Shown piece by piece: positions 10,039-17,176 of a DNA stretch of 64,000 nt. The position numbers and the translations under genes were made by a program. Source of the DNA: Candidatus Cloacimonetes bacterium HGW-Cloacimonetes-3 (GTDB taxonomy: Bacteria > Cloacimonadota > Cloacimonadia > Cloacimonadales > Cloacimonadaceae); contig PHBO01000004.1 of the NCBI GenBank assembly GCA_002840645.1, positions 121,116 to 185,115 on the forward strand. Reading direction: 5' to 3'. The notes beneath the pieces are model-generated. The model was not told the DNA's origin, did not search any database, and was given only the letters and a program-made list of their open reading frames with translations. The stretch's first letter is position 1; every line of letters begins with the position of its first letter.

Positions 10039-10356
10039 TAGCAAAGTGATACAGGAGGTTTTGCCGGTTTTGACCAACAACACCTGCTTCCAAAATATGA
10101 GCCTTCATAATCTATAGGAGGACAAATCTGAAATTTTGGGACAGATTTTGGGATTAAATTGACCATGCCGATTATAGCGGTGATGTGCGAAAAGTGGCCT
10201 AAAAATCAAATGGTTTAATCAGTTGTTATGGCTGACTTCACATTTCACTGAGCCACTACTCATTAACAAATACATAAACACAAATGTCTATTGCCGATAT
10301 ATAAGACATTACTAACTTGCGCACCCTGTAATACTGTCTAAACAAATAAATTAAAA
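10039..10356. other. intergenic spacer without recognised feature
   Basis: About 320 bp between the tilS promoter and the tRNA-like gene. I see no convincing coding frame, hairpin-plus-T-tract or family repeat. Base composition becomes AT-richer towards the accessory island. Confidence 0.5.
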
Positions 10357-10437
10357 AAGAGGATGCGGGACTCGAACCCGCATGGCCGAAACCTACTGGT
10401 TAGAAGACCGCTACCTTACCAGTTAGGCTAATCCTCC
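10357..10437 (-). tRNA. tRNA-Arg(UCU)-like gene with irregular anticodon arm
   Basis: On the minus strand the acceptor arms GGAGGAT/ATCCTCT pair over all 7 positions (one G-T). The D-stem GCCT/AGGT and T-arm GCGGG-TTCGAGT-CCCGC are intact. The loop CTTCTAA gives anticodon TCT (Arg). The anticodon stem GCGGT/CCAGT has only three of five pairs, and the variable region is 13 nt instead of about 5, so the gene is about 8 nt longer than a class I tRNA. Standard tRNA-Arg(UCU) genes often read CTGGT-CTTCTAA-ACCAG, so this looks like a decayed copy missing one A. It could be a functional variant or a pseudo-tRNA. No CCA is encoded. Confidence 0.6.
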
Positions 10438-10477
10438 ATGTTATATGGTCTCAACACTTCTTAGGCTAGTATGGGAC

Positions 10478-10747
10478 TCACATCATTGCTAAGTTCTCAT
10501 ATACTTCTTTAACTTGAATTCTGCCTTGTTTTGATATAAGAATTGAATTATCTGGATTAATCTTAGCTAGTCCATTAAATTCCAAAATGCTAATAAATTT
10601 ACTAATTGAGAGGTTGGGTGAAAGAAAGAAATAACACTTTTCACTACGAATCTCTTCGTATAAATCCTCTAATCTAAAGGGACTGTCGTGATTTACGTAA
10701 TACCAGAAAATTCGTCTGGTACCGTCAATCTTGTCTTTCTTACACAT
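10478..10747 (-). CDS. small winged-helix-like protein of the HD/DUF4062 island
   Basis: 89 residues. I do not recognise a named family. The layout (helix FRLEDLYEEIRS, helix ISKFISILEFNGL, then short strands AKINPDNSILISKQGRI and a last helix) resembles a compact winged-helix domain. It starts at the last base of the HD gene's stop codon (TAATG overlap), so its synthesis is probably coupled to the hydrolase. It could be a regulator, a DNA-binding accessory or an inhibitor of the HD enzyme. The function is inferred only from position. Confidence 0.6.
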   Translation of the reverse strand: MCKKDKIDGTRRIFWYYVNHDSPFRLEDLYEEIRSEKCYFFLSPNLSISKFISILEFNGLAKINPDNSILISKQGRIQVKEVYENLAMM

Positions 10748-12789
10748 TACATTTTCTCCTTACCATCTCTTTCTTTAATGCTACTTGTGATTGATTCTAA
10801 CACGAAATCAATCCTTGTATTTTTGTCAAGCTCTCTTTTTAACATGTCTTCAGTTGTACTTAGGTTGTTCTTATCAGGCTCATAATAGTAAACAAAAAAA
10901 CGGATGAACTTATCAACTTCTTCATTGAGAGCTCTTGGTAATGTTGAAACATTGTTGAAATCTTCTAAGTTCTTTGAGTCATTCTTGAAATAGACTTTTA
11001 CATCCTTGATTCCTGATTTCAATTTTACTGGGACTAACAGGTAATCTTCCCCCGAAGCATTGAGTTTCTTTTCAACAACCACAAGTAGATTAGATTTGTC
11101 TTTCGTAACATCAAATAGCTTGTTAATTACTTCTTTGCCTATTAATAAAGCAGTATCCAACGGGCATGGCTCCATTTGTTTCTTGTCATATTGATTGCCT
11201 TCTAAATCGATACCTAACTCTTTTAATATATGTGTGTTGTATGTAAAAATGCCTAACTTGCAAACAAAGTCATTATATTCATCAAATCTCTTCCAGAGGC
11301 TTTTAAACACCCTTGTGTCATGAAACAACTCTTCAAGAAGATAAGTTAATCTTTCCTTCCTTAACGGACTTCCCCTTTCGGCCAGTAGCCGAGGGATAAA
11401 TAACTGATTTAGTTTTGACATCAACCAATGGTCATTAATTTGTGAATATTTGTACATGGACGATCTAGCATTAAATATGTCTTCATCTTTGGTCACAATC
11501 CCTAAAATAGTTGCAAGTACGTCAGCCATAGTAGATATAATGAAGCCAAATTCTATTTCTGAGATTTCATCTTCCCCTCCTAAAAGAATTGTCTCCTCAA
11601 TCGCAGTCTGTAGTACACAGTCGGTTCTTCGAACAGCATGGTGGTTTACTATTAGCTTGTACAAGGTAAATCTATCTTTAAAGATACCTTCTAAATCATA
11701 AATTGATTGTATAGAAGGTACTATTTCATACCTAATGGGTTCTGGGGTTACAATTAGCTTGAGCATTTTTATTACCCTTGAGACATCTGAAGAACCAGAA
11801 TTCAATCCTGAGTTAGCAAGTTGTCTGATAGTAAAATCTATTCTATCAGCATCAACGCTCCCGTCAACTATTTGGTGCAGCGCATAGAACAATCTGTTGT
11901 TGGATGTTGTTATAATGTTATTCACTAGTAGCTGGATAATCTCAAGCACATGGCTCCGATAAAAAAATCTAATATCTTTCGTATCGCAGTAAAGAACTAA
12001 GTTATCATGGATCGCTTCCTCGAGTAAGAAATCGATAATTCTATATCCGATAGTTTCGTGAAGATCATTCACATTGTTTTCAAAAATTGAATTGATTAAA
12101 TCCATATTTTTGCTTTGGGAATTACTGTAATTTCCAAAAGCTAGTTTACCAAGTGCTGTTTCGAACATGTGACTGAAGGGAAGATGACCTACATCATGCA
12201 GAAAAGCATATATCCTAATAGCCTGCAATACTATAAGATATGTTTTTTTGTTTGCTTTTGAAGTCTCCGAACAATGCTCATCTCTGAACAGGCATACCAT
12301 ATGCCTATTGCAATACTCCTTTCCCATTACGTCACGGACATGCTCAAAAAATAGAGGATCTTTGAAAAGTTCAAAAGACAAATTACTAGTTGTAAGTTTG
12401 TCGTTGCCTGTTTGCTTTTTTATTTCCTTTAGTGAAGTCTCTGCAAGATTGCTATACTTAATATGCTCTATCACTTTCAATAGTTTACTTTTACTACGGT
12501 TTGCCTTATAATGTCCGGCGATCCAGTTGTCAATCTCGCTTAGAAAACTCAATGTTGTCGTCTTGTCAGCATTGGTAAAAGCATTGATGAGCATATCTGA
12601 AGCACAGTGCATAGTTCCTAGACTATGTTCAAACCTAGAGGTGTTGTTGCAAGGGAAGACCATGAAAGCCGTAGAATCTTGTAAAATCTTATGCAATCTG
12701 TTAATTAGAGTATGTCGCATTAGTGTTGATTCGAAATCTGAAAACTCAATGTTGCCATGGATAACATCATTTATCAGCTTGTAACTCAT
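10747..12789 (-). CDS. SAMHD1-like HD-domain phosphohydrolase (COG1078 type)
   Basis: 680 residues. The start LINDVIHGNIEF resembles the 'DPIHG' opening of dNTP triphosphohydrolases. The core R-H-HD-D set is complete: RFEHSLGTM (about 52-60), HDVGHLPFSHMFE (about 198-210) and DADRIDF (about 311). This family cleaves dNTPs or related nucleotides using a divalent metal. The C-terminal ~300 residues match nothing I recognise. AGGAGA precedes the ATG. The gene lies 28 nt after the DUF4062 gene and is AT-richer than the housekeeping operons, which points to horizontal transfer. A role in phage defence by nucleotide depletion is an inference. Confidence 0.8.
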   Translation of the reverse strand: MSYKLINDVIHGNIEFSDFESTLMRHTLINRLHKILQDSTAFMVFPCNNTSRFEHSLGTMHCASDMLINAFTNADKTTTLSFLSEIDNWIAGHYKANRSKSKLLKVIEHIKYSNLAETSLKEIKKQTGNDKLTTSNLSFELFKDPLFFEHVRDVMGKEYCNRHMVCLFRDEHCSETSKANKKTYLIVLQAIRIYAFLHDVGHLPFSHMFETALGKLAFGNYSNSQSKNMDLINSIFENNVNDLHETIGYRIIDFLLEEAIHDNLVLYCDTKDIRFFYRSHVLEIIQLLVNNIITTSNNRLFYALHQIVDGSVDADRIDFTIRQLANSGLNSGSSDVSRVIKMLKLIVTPEPIRYEIVPSIQSIYDLEGIFKDRFTLYKLIVNHHAVRRTDCVLQTAIEETILLGGEDEISEIEFGFIISTMADVLATILGIVTKDEDIFNARSSMYKYSQINDHWLMSKLNQLFIPRLLAERGSPLRKERLTYLLEELFHDTRVFKSLWKRFDEYNDFVCKLGIFTYNTHILKELGIDLEGNQYDKKQMEPCPLDTALLIGKEVINKLFDVTKDKSNLLVVVEKKLNASGEDYLLVPVKLKSGIKDVKVYFKNDSKNLEDFNNVSTLPRALNEEVDKFIRFFVYYYEPDKNNLSTTEDMLKRELDKNTRIDFVLESITSSIKERDGKEKM

Positions 12790-12817
12790 TAGATCTCCTT
12801 TTGGCTCAATAATTGTA

Positions 12818-14188
12818 TCATGATTGGGGGTTCTGTTCTTTAACTAATTTAACTATCTTATCTAGAGCCGGTTTACCATAGTGCTTTGTAAACCAATCAA
12901 GATTCTTCTCACCTGAAATATAATCTTCAAGTAATTCGTCAGAAATTTGAGTCTCAACCACTCGAGCATTCGCTTCGGTAAAAGGATTCCTTTCTGTATG
13001 CAATTTCTCAAAATCAAATGACACGCTTATATTGCTTAACCTTTGAAATACGTATGTGAGTAATAGTTTTAGATTTTCGTACCGTTCGCTTAGTATTACA
13101 GGAGAAACAAGCTTGAAACCTTCTATTGAACAATACGGTACTTTCTTGTTTACTACGTTCGTTATCTCTTGCAATAACTCCTCAAAGATATGCTTCGTAG
13201 TCAAATCGTTCATATCAATTGCTTCTTCAATGTTCTTTTTAATACAAAGCAAGGCTTCGTGTAATTCAGATTCGATTATTGAACAAGTTCGTGAATCCCA
13301 TTCAAGGAATATTCCTTCCGATATTGACTTTGATAATGCATCTATTCTGAAACACTTAGCTGGTCTTGATGATTCGACAAGGAACATAAGTAGTATAATG
13401 CAATCGTCACGATTGAGCATAATATGACTGTCCATATCATTAGGCAGTTTCTGTCTTATGCTCATTAAATCACCAAGAGAATTTGTTCTATCGTACTTTC
13501 TATAAAACAGCAGTTTTAAATTATAAATTGTCTCTCGCTTCAATCGATGACTAATGATTAGAGAATCCAAGTTACTTTTCATTTCTAACCTTGTTTCCAA
13601 AGTCTTCACAATGTCTTCAAAACTGCTGAATGGATTAATCCAATTATTAACTGGAAAGCTTGCATTGCCTGCAATAGCATCATTCATTACTTTTTTCTGA
13701 GTTACTTCATCAATGAAACTGAATAATGCTTCTGCTTCATCAGCTATTTTGCTTGGGTGATATATTAAGGATTTTGCTTCCTCTTCGAGTGATTCACTAT
13801 CAATCATTGATATTACATACTTTTCAAGAGCTTTCCGATCTTCTTTAATGGTCCACAGTTCTTGCCTAACGAAAGCAATCATCTGTAAGTTTCGGTTTTC
13901 TGATACTGTTCTTGCTTCCCTATATTCTTGTCTTGTGATGGATATTCTATTAGAGCTATCATACATTCCACCCACTCTATTTCCGATCAGAAGAACAAAT
14001 ACGTCTGTACTTTGAATTGCACTAATGCAAGCTTTATAACTGCTTGCATTCGGCTCTACAGGAAAGTCATTACTTTCGGAAAGAAGAACCCGGAATCCTG
14101 ATTTCTCAAACCACCATCTCAAGGAGCTTCGGAGATCTTTTAAATCATATATGGTTGAAGAGATAAATACTGTAGGTTTTCTGTTCAT
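12818..14188 (-). CDS. DUF4062 domain protein
   Basis: 456 residues from the ATG at 14188, which has GAGGAAG 5 nt upstream; a GTG two codons earlier lacks room for a ribosome site. The first ~100 residues are a DUF4062 domain: PTVFISSTIYDLKDLRSSLR, a CISAIQSTDVFVLLIGNRVGG block, and ISITRQEYREAR with the conserved Glu. DUF4062 is often fused to STAND-type NTPases. Here there is no P-loop; the rest is helical and unrecognised. It is the promoter-proximal gene of a three-gene unit with the HD hydrolase. A sensing or effector role is plausible but unproven. Confidence 0.75.
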   Translation of the reverse strand: MNRKPTVFISSTIYDLKDLRSSLRWWFEKSGFRVLLSESNDFPVEPNASSYKACISAIQSTDVFVLLIGNRVGGMYDSSNRISITRQEYREARTVSENRNLQMIAFVRQELWTIKEDRKALEKYVISMIDSESLEEEAKSLIYHPSKIADEAEALFSFIDEVTQKKVMNDAIAGNASFPVNNWINPFSSFEDIVKTLETRLEMKSNLDSLIISHRLKRETIYNLKLLFYRKYDRTNSLGDLMSIRQKLPNDMDSHIMLNRDDCIILLMFLVESSRPAKCFRIDALSKSISEGIFLEWDSRTCSIIESELHEALLCIKKNIEEAIDMNDLTTKHIFEELLQEITNVVNKKVPYCSIEGFKLVSPVILSERYENLKLLLTYVFQRLSNISVSFDFEKLHTERNPFTEANARVVETQISDELLEDYISGEKNLDWFTKHYGKPALDKIVKLVKEQNPQS

Positions 14189-14319
14189 CGCCACTTCCTC
14201 ATAGATTGAGGTTTAGTTTTTGTTTTCAAAAATATTCCCTACTAAAAGCCCAATAGAGCCAAACCTTTATTGTAATGTCAACCATGTTATACCTCTTGCC
14301 TGTGTTTTCTTCTGTAGAA

Positions 14320-14349
14320 CTTATATGCCTAACTAATAGATTTTGTCAA
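14320..14349 (-). promoter_or_regulatory. putative promoter of the DUF4062-HD island
   Basis: Minus-strand TTGACA (14344-14349) and TATAAG (14320-14325) with an 18-nt spacer, about 130 nt upstream of the DUF4062 start. A second TTGACA (minus strand, near 14275) lacks a good -10 box. Confidence 0.5.
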
Positions 14350-14428
14350 TATATTTATTTAAATCTGAGATATTCGGTGTTCTACTAACCTTTCACGGCA
14401 TCATTTTATTAAGTTGCACTCCTCTATC

Positions 14429-14471
14429 AAACCTCACCTAAACCTCACAAAGAGAGGTTTGGGTGAGGTTT
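14429..14471. repeat. 18-bp inverted repeat with tandem sub-units
   Basis: Arms 14429-14446 and 14454-14471 match at 17 of 18 positions. Each arm is itself a near-duplication of AAACCTC. There is no T-tract, so it is probably a structured intergenic repeat and not a terminator. Confidence 0.6.
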
Positions 14472-14500
14472 GCTAATCTTGTAGCTACATGTTCCAAAAG

Positions 14501-14537
14501 AGGTGTTAGGTGTTAGGTGTTAGGTGCTAGGTGTTAG
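14501..14537. repeat. heptamer array GGTGTTA
   Basis: Five head-to-tail copies of GGTGTTA (one reads GGTGCTA). Degenerate further copies occur near 14631-14660 and 15685-15711. This is a simple-sequence array in non-coding DNA. Confidence 0.7.
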
Positions 14538-14566
14538 TCATTGATACAGGGTGCAATAGCGGTAGT

Positions 14567-14609
14567 ATTGCCCACCCATTGCCCTCTTTGTGGGCAATGG
14601 GTGGGCAAT
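14567..14609. repeat. perfect 18-bp inverted repeat
   Basis: ATTGCCCACCCATTGCCC (14567-14584) is followed after a 7-nt loop by its exact complement (14592-14609). It has no T-tract. It stands in the repeat-rich spacer upstream of the island promoter. Confidence 0.65.
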
Positions 14610-14734
14610 GATAGGGCGGTTCAACAAAAGGTGTTGGGTGCCAGGTGTTAGGGGTTAGGCAAAAAATGGGATGCATATTAAGTGCTGAAAGTGCATATAG
14701 TTGCGATATTAGTCCCCCGGGGACGAAATATGTG

Positions 14735-14917
14735 AAGCCCACAGTGCAGGCGAAGCCGAAACTGTGGGTTATGGGTTCACAATAGGTAAACCCCTCGGGG
14801 GTGACAGAACCTATGGGTAATTGCCCACGTATTGCACAATAGTAGCGCCCCCGAAGGGGCTAATCTGGACTTTACGCCGTTTTCCCACAGTTCCGGCTTC
14901 GCCTGCACTGTGGGCTT
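14735..14917. mobile_element. MITE-like element with 34-bp terminal inverted repeats
   Basis: 14735-14768 and 14884-14917 are inverted copies (33 of 34 matching). Each end also folds on itself (CCCACAG...CTGTGGG). The 115-bp interior contains CCCCTCGGGGG and CCCCCGAAGGGG hairpin motifs and no credible gene. The size and architecture resemble a miniature inverted-repeat element. No clear target duplication is visible and no transposase is nearby, so the mobile nature is inferred. Confidence 0.5.
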
Positions 14918-14958
14918 TGCATCTCCCTGCCCCTGAGGGCTTATCTGTTGGGGATGTA

Positions 14959-15100
14959 GGGGTAAACCCCCGTGTTTACCCAATATTTGGGTCCATAATT
15001 TACAAGGGCAGACACAGGGGTCTGCCCCTACGAAACCAACGTGTTTTATCACGTAAAAGATGGACACACGAATCGAGACAATGGCGGAAAGCCTTCCGCC
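14959..15100. repeat. cluster of three intergenic hairpins
   Basis: Three short perfect stems stand in a row: GGGTAAAC/GTTTACCC (14960-14967, 14974-14981), GGGCAGAC/GTCTGCCC (15006-15013, 15020-15027) and GGCGGAA/TTCCGCC (15083-15089, 15094-15100). The last two are followed by CCCTAC. This is a repetitive non-coding mosaic. The stretch from 14350 to 15134 contains no gene I can support. Confidence 0.55.
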
Positions 15101-15134
15101 CCTACACGATAATTGTGGAAACCTTAATACTGGG

Positions 15135-15668
15135 TTATCTGTGCTGTATCTGGGAGAAATCAACCTGCCTGACCGCGGTGCTGAACCTTTTTCCGCTGGC
15201 ACTAAGGTAAACCTCGTTCACATAAACCTGCTCTATCATATAGCTTTCCAGAGAATCAAAGAAATCCATCCCTAAGGCGTTCAGGAAGCTTACCACCCAG
15301 CCCGCAAGTCCGGATTTATACACTACCAGCCGCACTTTAAGCCATCTGTCCCAGGGGATTTGCGTGCCGGTTTGGGCGGTATTGCCCCCAGCGCTGATGT
15401 AGCTATCGGCATAATAGATGAAGGCACTATTGTTCTTATCGCGGATGTCCATACCCACATTTGCTCCGGGACCGTTTATCACCCAGATTGCCGAACCCTG
15501 AATAGTGGCGGGTATAAAGAAAATCTCCGTGTTGCCCATAATACTCGGATCGGGACCCATGTGCGCCACGGCATCCTGATTACTATCCCGCACCGTTATC
15601 TGGGTGGGCTTCTTCTCGCAGCTAAATAGAAAGCAACATATGATTAACACATACATGGTTCGTAACAT
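15135..15668 (-). CDS. hypothetical lipoprotein
   Basis: 177 residues. The N-terminus MLRTMYVLIICCFLFSCEKK is a lipoprotein signal with the lipobox ending at Cys17, so a membrane-anchored periplasmic or outer-leaflet protein is expected. The body is rich in short strands (GNTEIFFIPATIQGSAIWVI, WLKVRLVVYKSGLAGW) and matches no family I recognise. Its 3' end lies at the edge of the repeat cluster, so the last residues may derive from repeat DNA. It stands alone, downstream of the groES-trxA terminator. Confidence 0.65.
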   Translation of the reverse strand: MLRTMYVLIICCFLFSCEKKPTQITVRDSNQDAVAHMGPDPSIMGNTEIFFIPATIQGSAIWVINGPGANVGMDIRDKNNSAFIYYADSYISAGGNTAQTGTQIPWDRWLKVRLVVYKSGLAGWVVSFLNALGMDFFDSLESYMIEQVYVNEVYLSASGKRFSTAVRQVDFSQIQHR

Positions 15669-15767
15669 AGCGTAGCTCCTTTTTTAGGTTTTAGGCATCA
15701 GGTGTTAGTGAGGTTTTTACATGGCTAATCTGTCAAGTGCAAATTGCTCCGTGCTTCTTCTGCATGC

Positions 15768-15797
15768 AAAAAAACCCGAAGCTTAATGCTCCGGGCT
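15768..15797 (-). terminator. intrinsic terminator of groES-trxA
   Basis: On the minus strand CCCGGAGC-ATTAA-GCTTCGGG (15775-15795) forms an 8-bp stem (one G-U). It is followed by seven T (15768-15774), 27 nt past the trxA stop. Confidence 0.85.
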
Positions 15798-15823
15798 TAA
15801 GTTTGATATTGGTTTATACAAGT

Positions 15824-16144
15824 TTAGATATGCTTATTCAGCTTATCCATGATCTTTTCTTTCTGCACCAAGCCGACCAGTTGGTCGCTAACTGTGCCGC
15901 CAACAAATATCAGCAGAGTGGGAATGGACATAATGGAATACTTCCCTGCGACTTCGGGGGCTTCATCGATATTCAGCTTTACAACCTTAACCTTGCCCTC
16001 AAGCTCATCGGCAATCTTATGCACGATGGGGGTGAGCGCTTTACATGGTCCGCACCAGGGTGCCCAGAAATCCACCAATACGGGAATGTCGGATTTCAGG
16101 ACTTCGGTTTCGAATGTGGCGGAGCTTGCTTCTATAATAGCCAT
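15824..16144 (-). CDS. trxA: thioredoxin
   Basis: 106 residues, the classic length. The active site WAPWCGPCKA is at about 27-36, the cis-proline region is MSIPTLLIFVGG, and the C-terminal helix is intact. It is a cytosolic dithiol reductant for ribonucleotide reductase, peroxiredoxins and other partners. It starts 4 nt after groES ends and shares its CIRCE-controlled promoter, so it is probably heat-inducible. An intrinsic terminator follows. Confidence 0.96.
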   Translation of the reverse strand: MAIIEASSATFETEVLKSDIPVLVDFWAPWCGPCKALTPIVHKIADELEGKVKVVKLNIDEAPEVAGKYSIMSIPTLLIFVGGTVSDQLVGLVQKEKIMDKLNKHI

Positions 16145-16148
16145 AATA

Positions 16149-16421
16149 CTACTCTACGATTGCGAGGATATCGCTCTTGGAGAGAATCAGCAGCTTTTGG
16201 CCTTCAAGTTCGATCTCAGTGCCGGCGTATTTGCCGTAGAGGACAAGGTCCCCAACTTTCACTGCCTTAAGCAGCTCTTCATCTGTACCCACGGCAATAA
16301 CTTCTGCCATTTGGGGCTTTTCTTTCGCTGTATCCGGGATGATGATTCCACCCACGGTCTTTTCGCTTCCGGCGGTGGCGATCTTAACCACAACGTGGTC
16401 TTCAATAGGTCTTAGTTTCAT
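16149..16421 (-). CDS. groES: co-chaperonin GroES
   Basis: 90 residues from the ATG at 16421. The ATG at 16433 is rejected because the ATGGAGGT there contains the ribosome site of the real start. The start MKLRPIEDHVVVK, the mobile loop AGSEKTVGGIIIPDTAKEK and the base strand VGDLVLYGKYAGTEIELEG match the family. It caps the GroEL folding chamber. groEL does not follow; instead trxA is 4 nt downstream. Regulation by HrcA is expected from the CIRCE element upstream. Confidence 0.95.
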   Translation of the reverse strand: MKLRPIEDHVVVKIATAGSEKTVGGIIIPDTAKEKPQMAEVIAVGTDEELLKAVKVGDLVLYGKYAGTEIELEGQKLLILSKSDILAIVE

Positions 16422-16482
16422 TGTTACCTCCATAAATTATCTGTATGTTTTCATTAATATAGTGTAAGCGACTTGCGCTTCA

Positions 16483-16509
16483 TTAGCAAACACAAAATTA
16501 GACTGCTAA
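16483..16509 (-). promoter_or_regulatory. CIRCE element (HrcA operator)
   Basis: On the minus strand the site reads TTAGCAGTC, nine bases, then GTTTGCTAA. The consensus is TTAGCACTC-N9-GAGTGCTAA, so the spacing is exact and 15 of 18 arm bases match. It lies about 60 nt upstream of the groES start, and a TTGACA (-35-like, 16514-16519) abuts it. HrcA would repress groES-trxA until heat shock. Confidence 0.85.
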
Positions 16510-16525
16510 TTTTTGTCAAGCGAAA

Positions 16526-17176
16526 TCATATCACTTTGGTCTTAGCCTTGCTGCTGCTCACCAGTTCGTACAGCAAGTAGCCGTTCAGCATGTACAGCAC
16601 TTTGTCGAATTCCTTGTCGCCGGGAATGATGAGATCGGCATTCTTCTTGGTAGGTTCGATAAAGGCATCGTGAGAGGGCTTAACGGTTTGCAGGTATTGA
16701 TCCAGCACGCTTTCCACGCTCCTGCCACGGTCTATAATGTCGCGCTGCATACGCCGCGCCAGGCGCAGGTCGGAATCTGTATCCACGTATATCTTCAGGT
16801 CTGAAAGCTCCAGCAGTTCAGGATAATAGAGGGCAAAGATACCTTCCAGGATGATAACATCCGCAAAGGCAACACAGGTGCTACCCTCTACGCGGCAGTG
16901 GGTTTTAAAATCGTAATCCGGGATATCCACTGCCTCCCCTGCCAGCATCTGCACGATATCAGAAAGCAGATAGGGGCTGTCTATGGAATCGGGGTGGTCA
17001 AAGTTTACCTTGGCACGGGCAGCAGGCTCCAGGTGCCCGAGGTCTTTGTAATAATTATCATGCGAGATGATAACCGTCTTCAGGTCATTCAGACGCATGC
17101 CGATGGCACGGGCGATGGTAGTTTTACCGGAGCAGGTTCCCCCTCCGATCAGTACGAGGCGAACGTTATTGCTCAT
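16526..17176 (-). CDS. udk: uridine kinase
   Basis: 216 residues. The P-loop GGGTCSGKTTIARAI is at about 11-25. The uridine-kinase pattern ISHDNYYKDLG, NFDHPDSID and YDFKTHCR follows, then VIILEGIFALYYPEL and the lid region RRMQRDIIDRGRS. It phosphorylates uridine or cytidine to UMP or CMP (pyrimidine salvage). It overlaps the preceding glycosyltransferase-like gene by 11 nt and is the last gene of the ycaQ-to-udk run. Confidence 0.93.
   Translation of the reverse strand: MSNNVRLVLIGGGTCSGKTTIARAIGMRLNDLKTVIISHDNYYKDLGHLEPAARAKVNFDHPDSIDSPYLLSDIVQMLAGEAVDIPDYDFKTHCRVEGSTCVAFADVIILEGIFALYYPELLELSDLKIYVDTDSDLRLARRMQRDIIDRGRSVESVLDQYLQTVKPSHDAFIEPTKKNADLIIPGDKEFDKVLYMLNGYLLYELVSSSKAKTKVI

Noticed and set aside
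10357..14350. Integrative element with integrase inserted at the tRNA 3' end
   Set aside because: No integrase gene is present and the island lies on the 5' side of the tRNA-like gene; no repeat of the tRNA 3' end was found at the far boundary by eye.
14501..14660. Possible CRISPR array from short direct repeats
   Set aside because: The repeat unit is 7 nt with no spacers of constant length and no cas gene in the window.
14527..14742. Short minus-strand frame (71 codons)
   Set aside because: Built from the heptamer array and inverted repeats; Pro/His-rich nonsense composition.
14777..15202. Minus-strand frame of about 140 codons upstream of the lipoprotein
   Set aside because: It lies entirely in hairpin and MITE-like repeats, is low in complexity and overlaps the lipoprotein gene's 3' end.
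16422..16433. groES start at 16433
   Set aside because: The first codons ATGGAGGT are the ribosome site for the standard MKLRP start at 16421.
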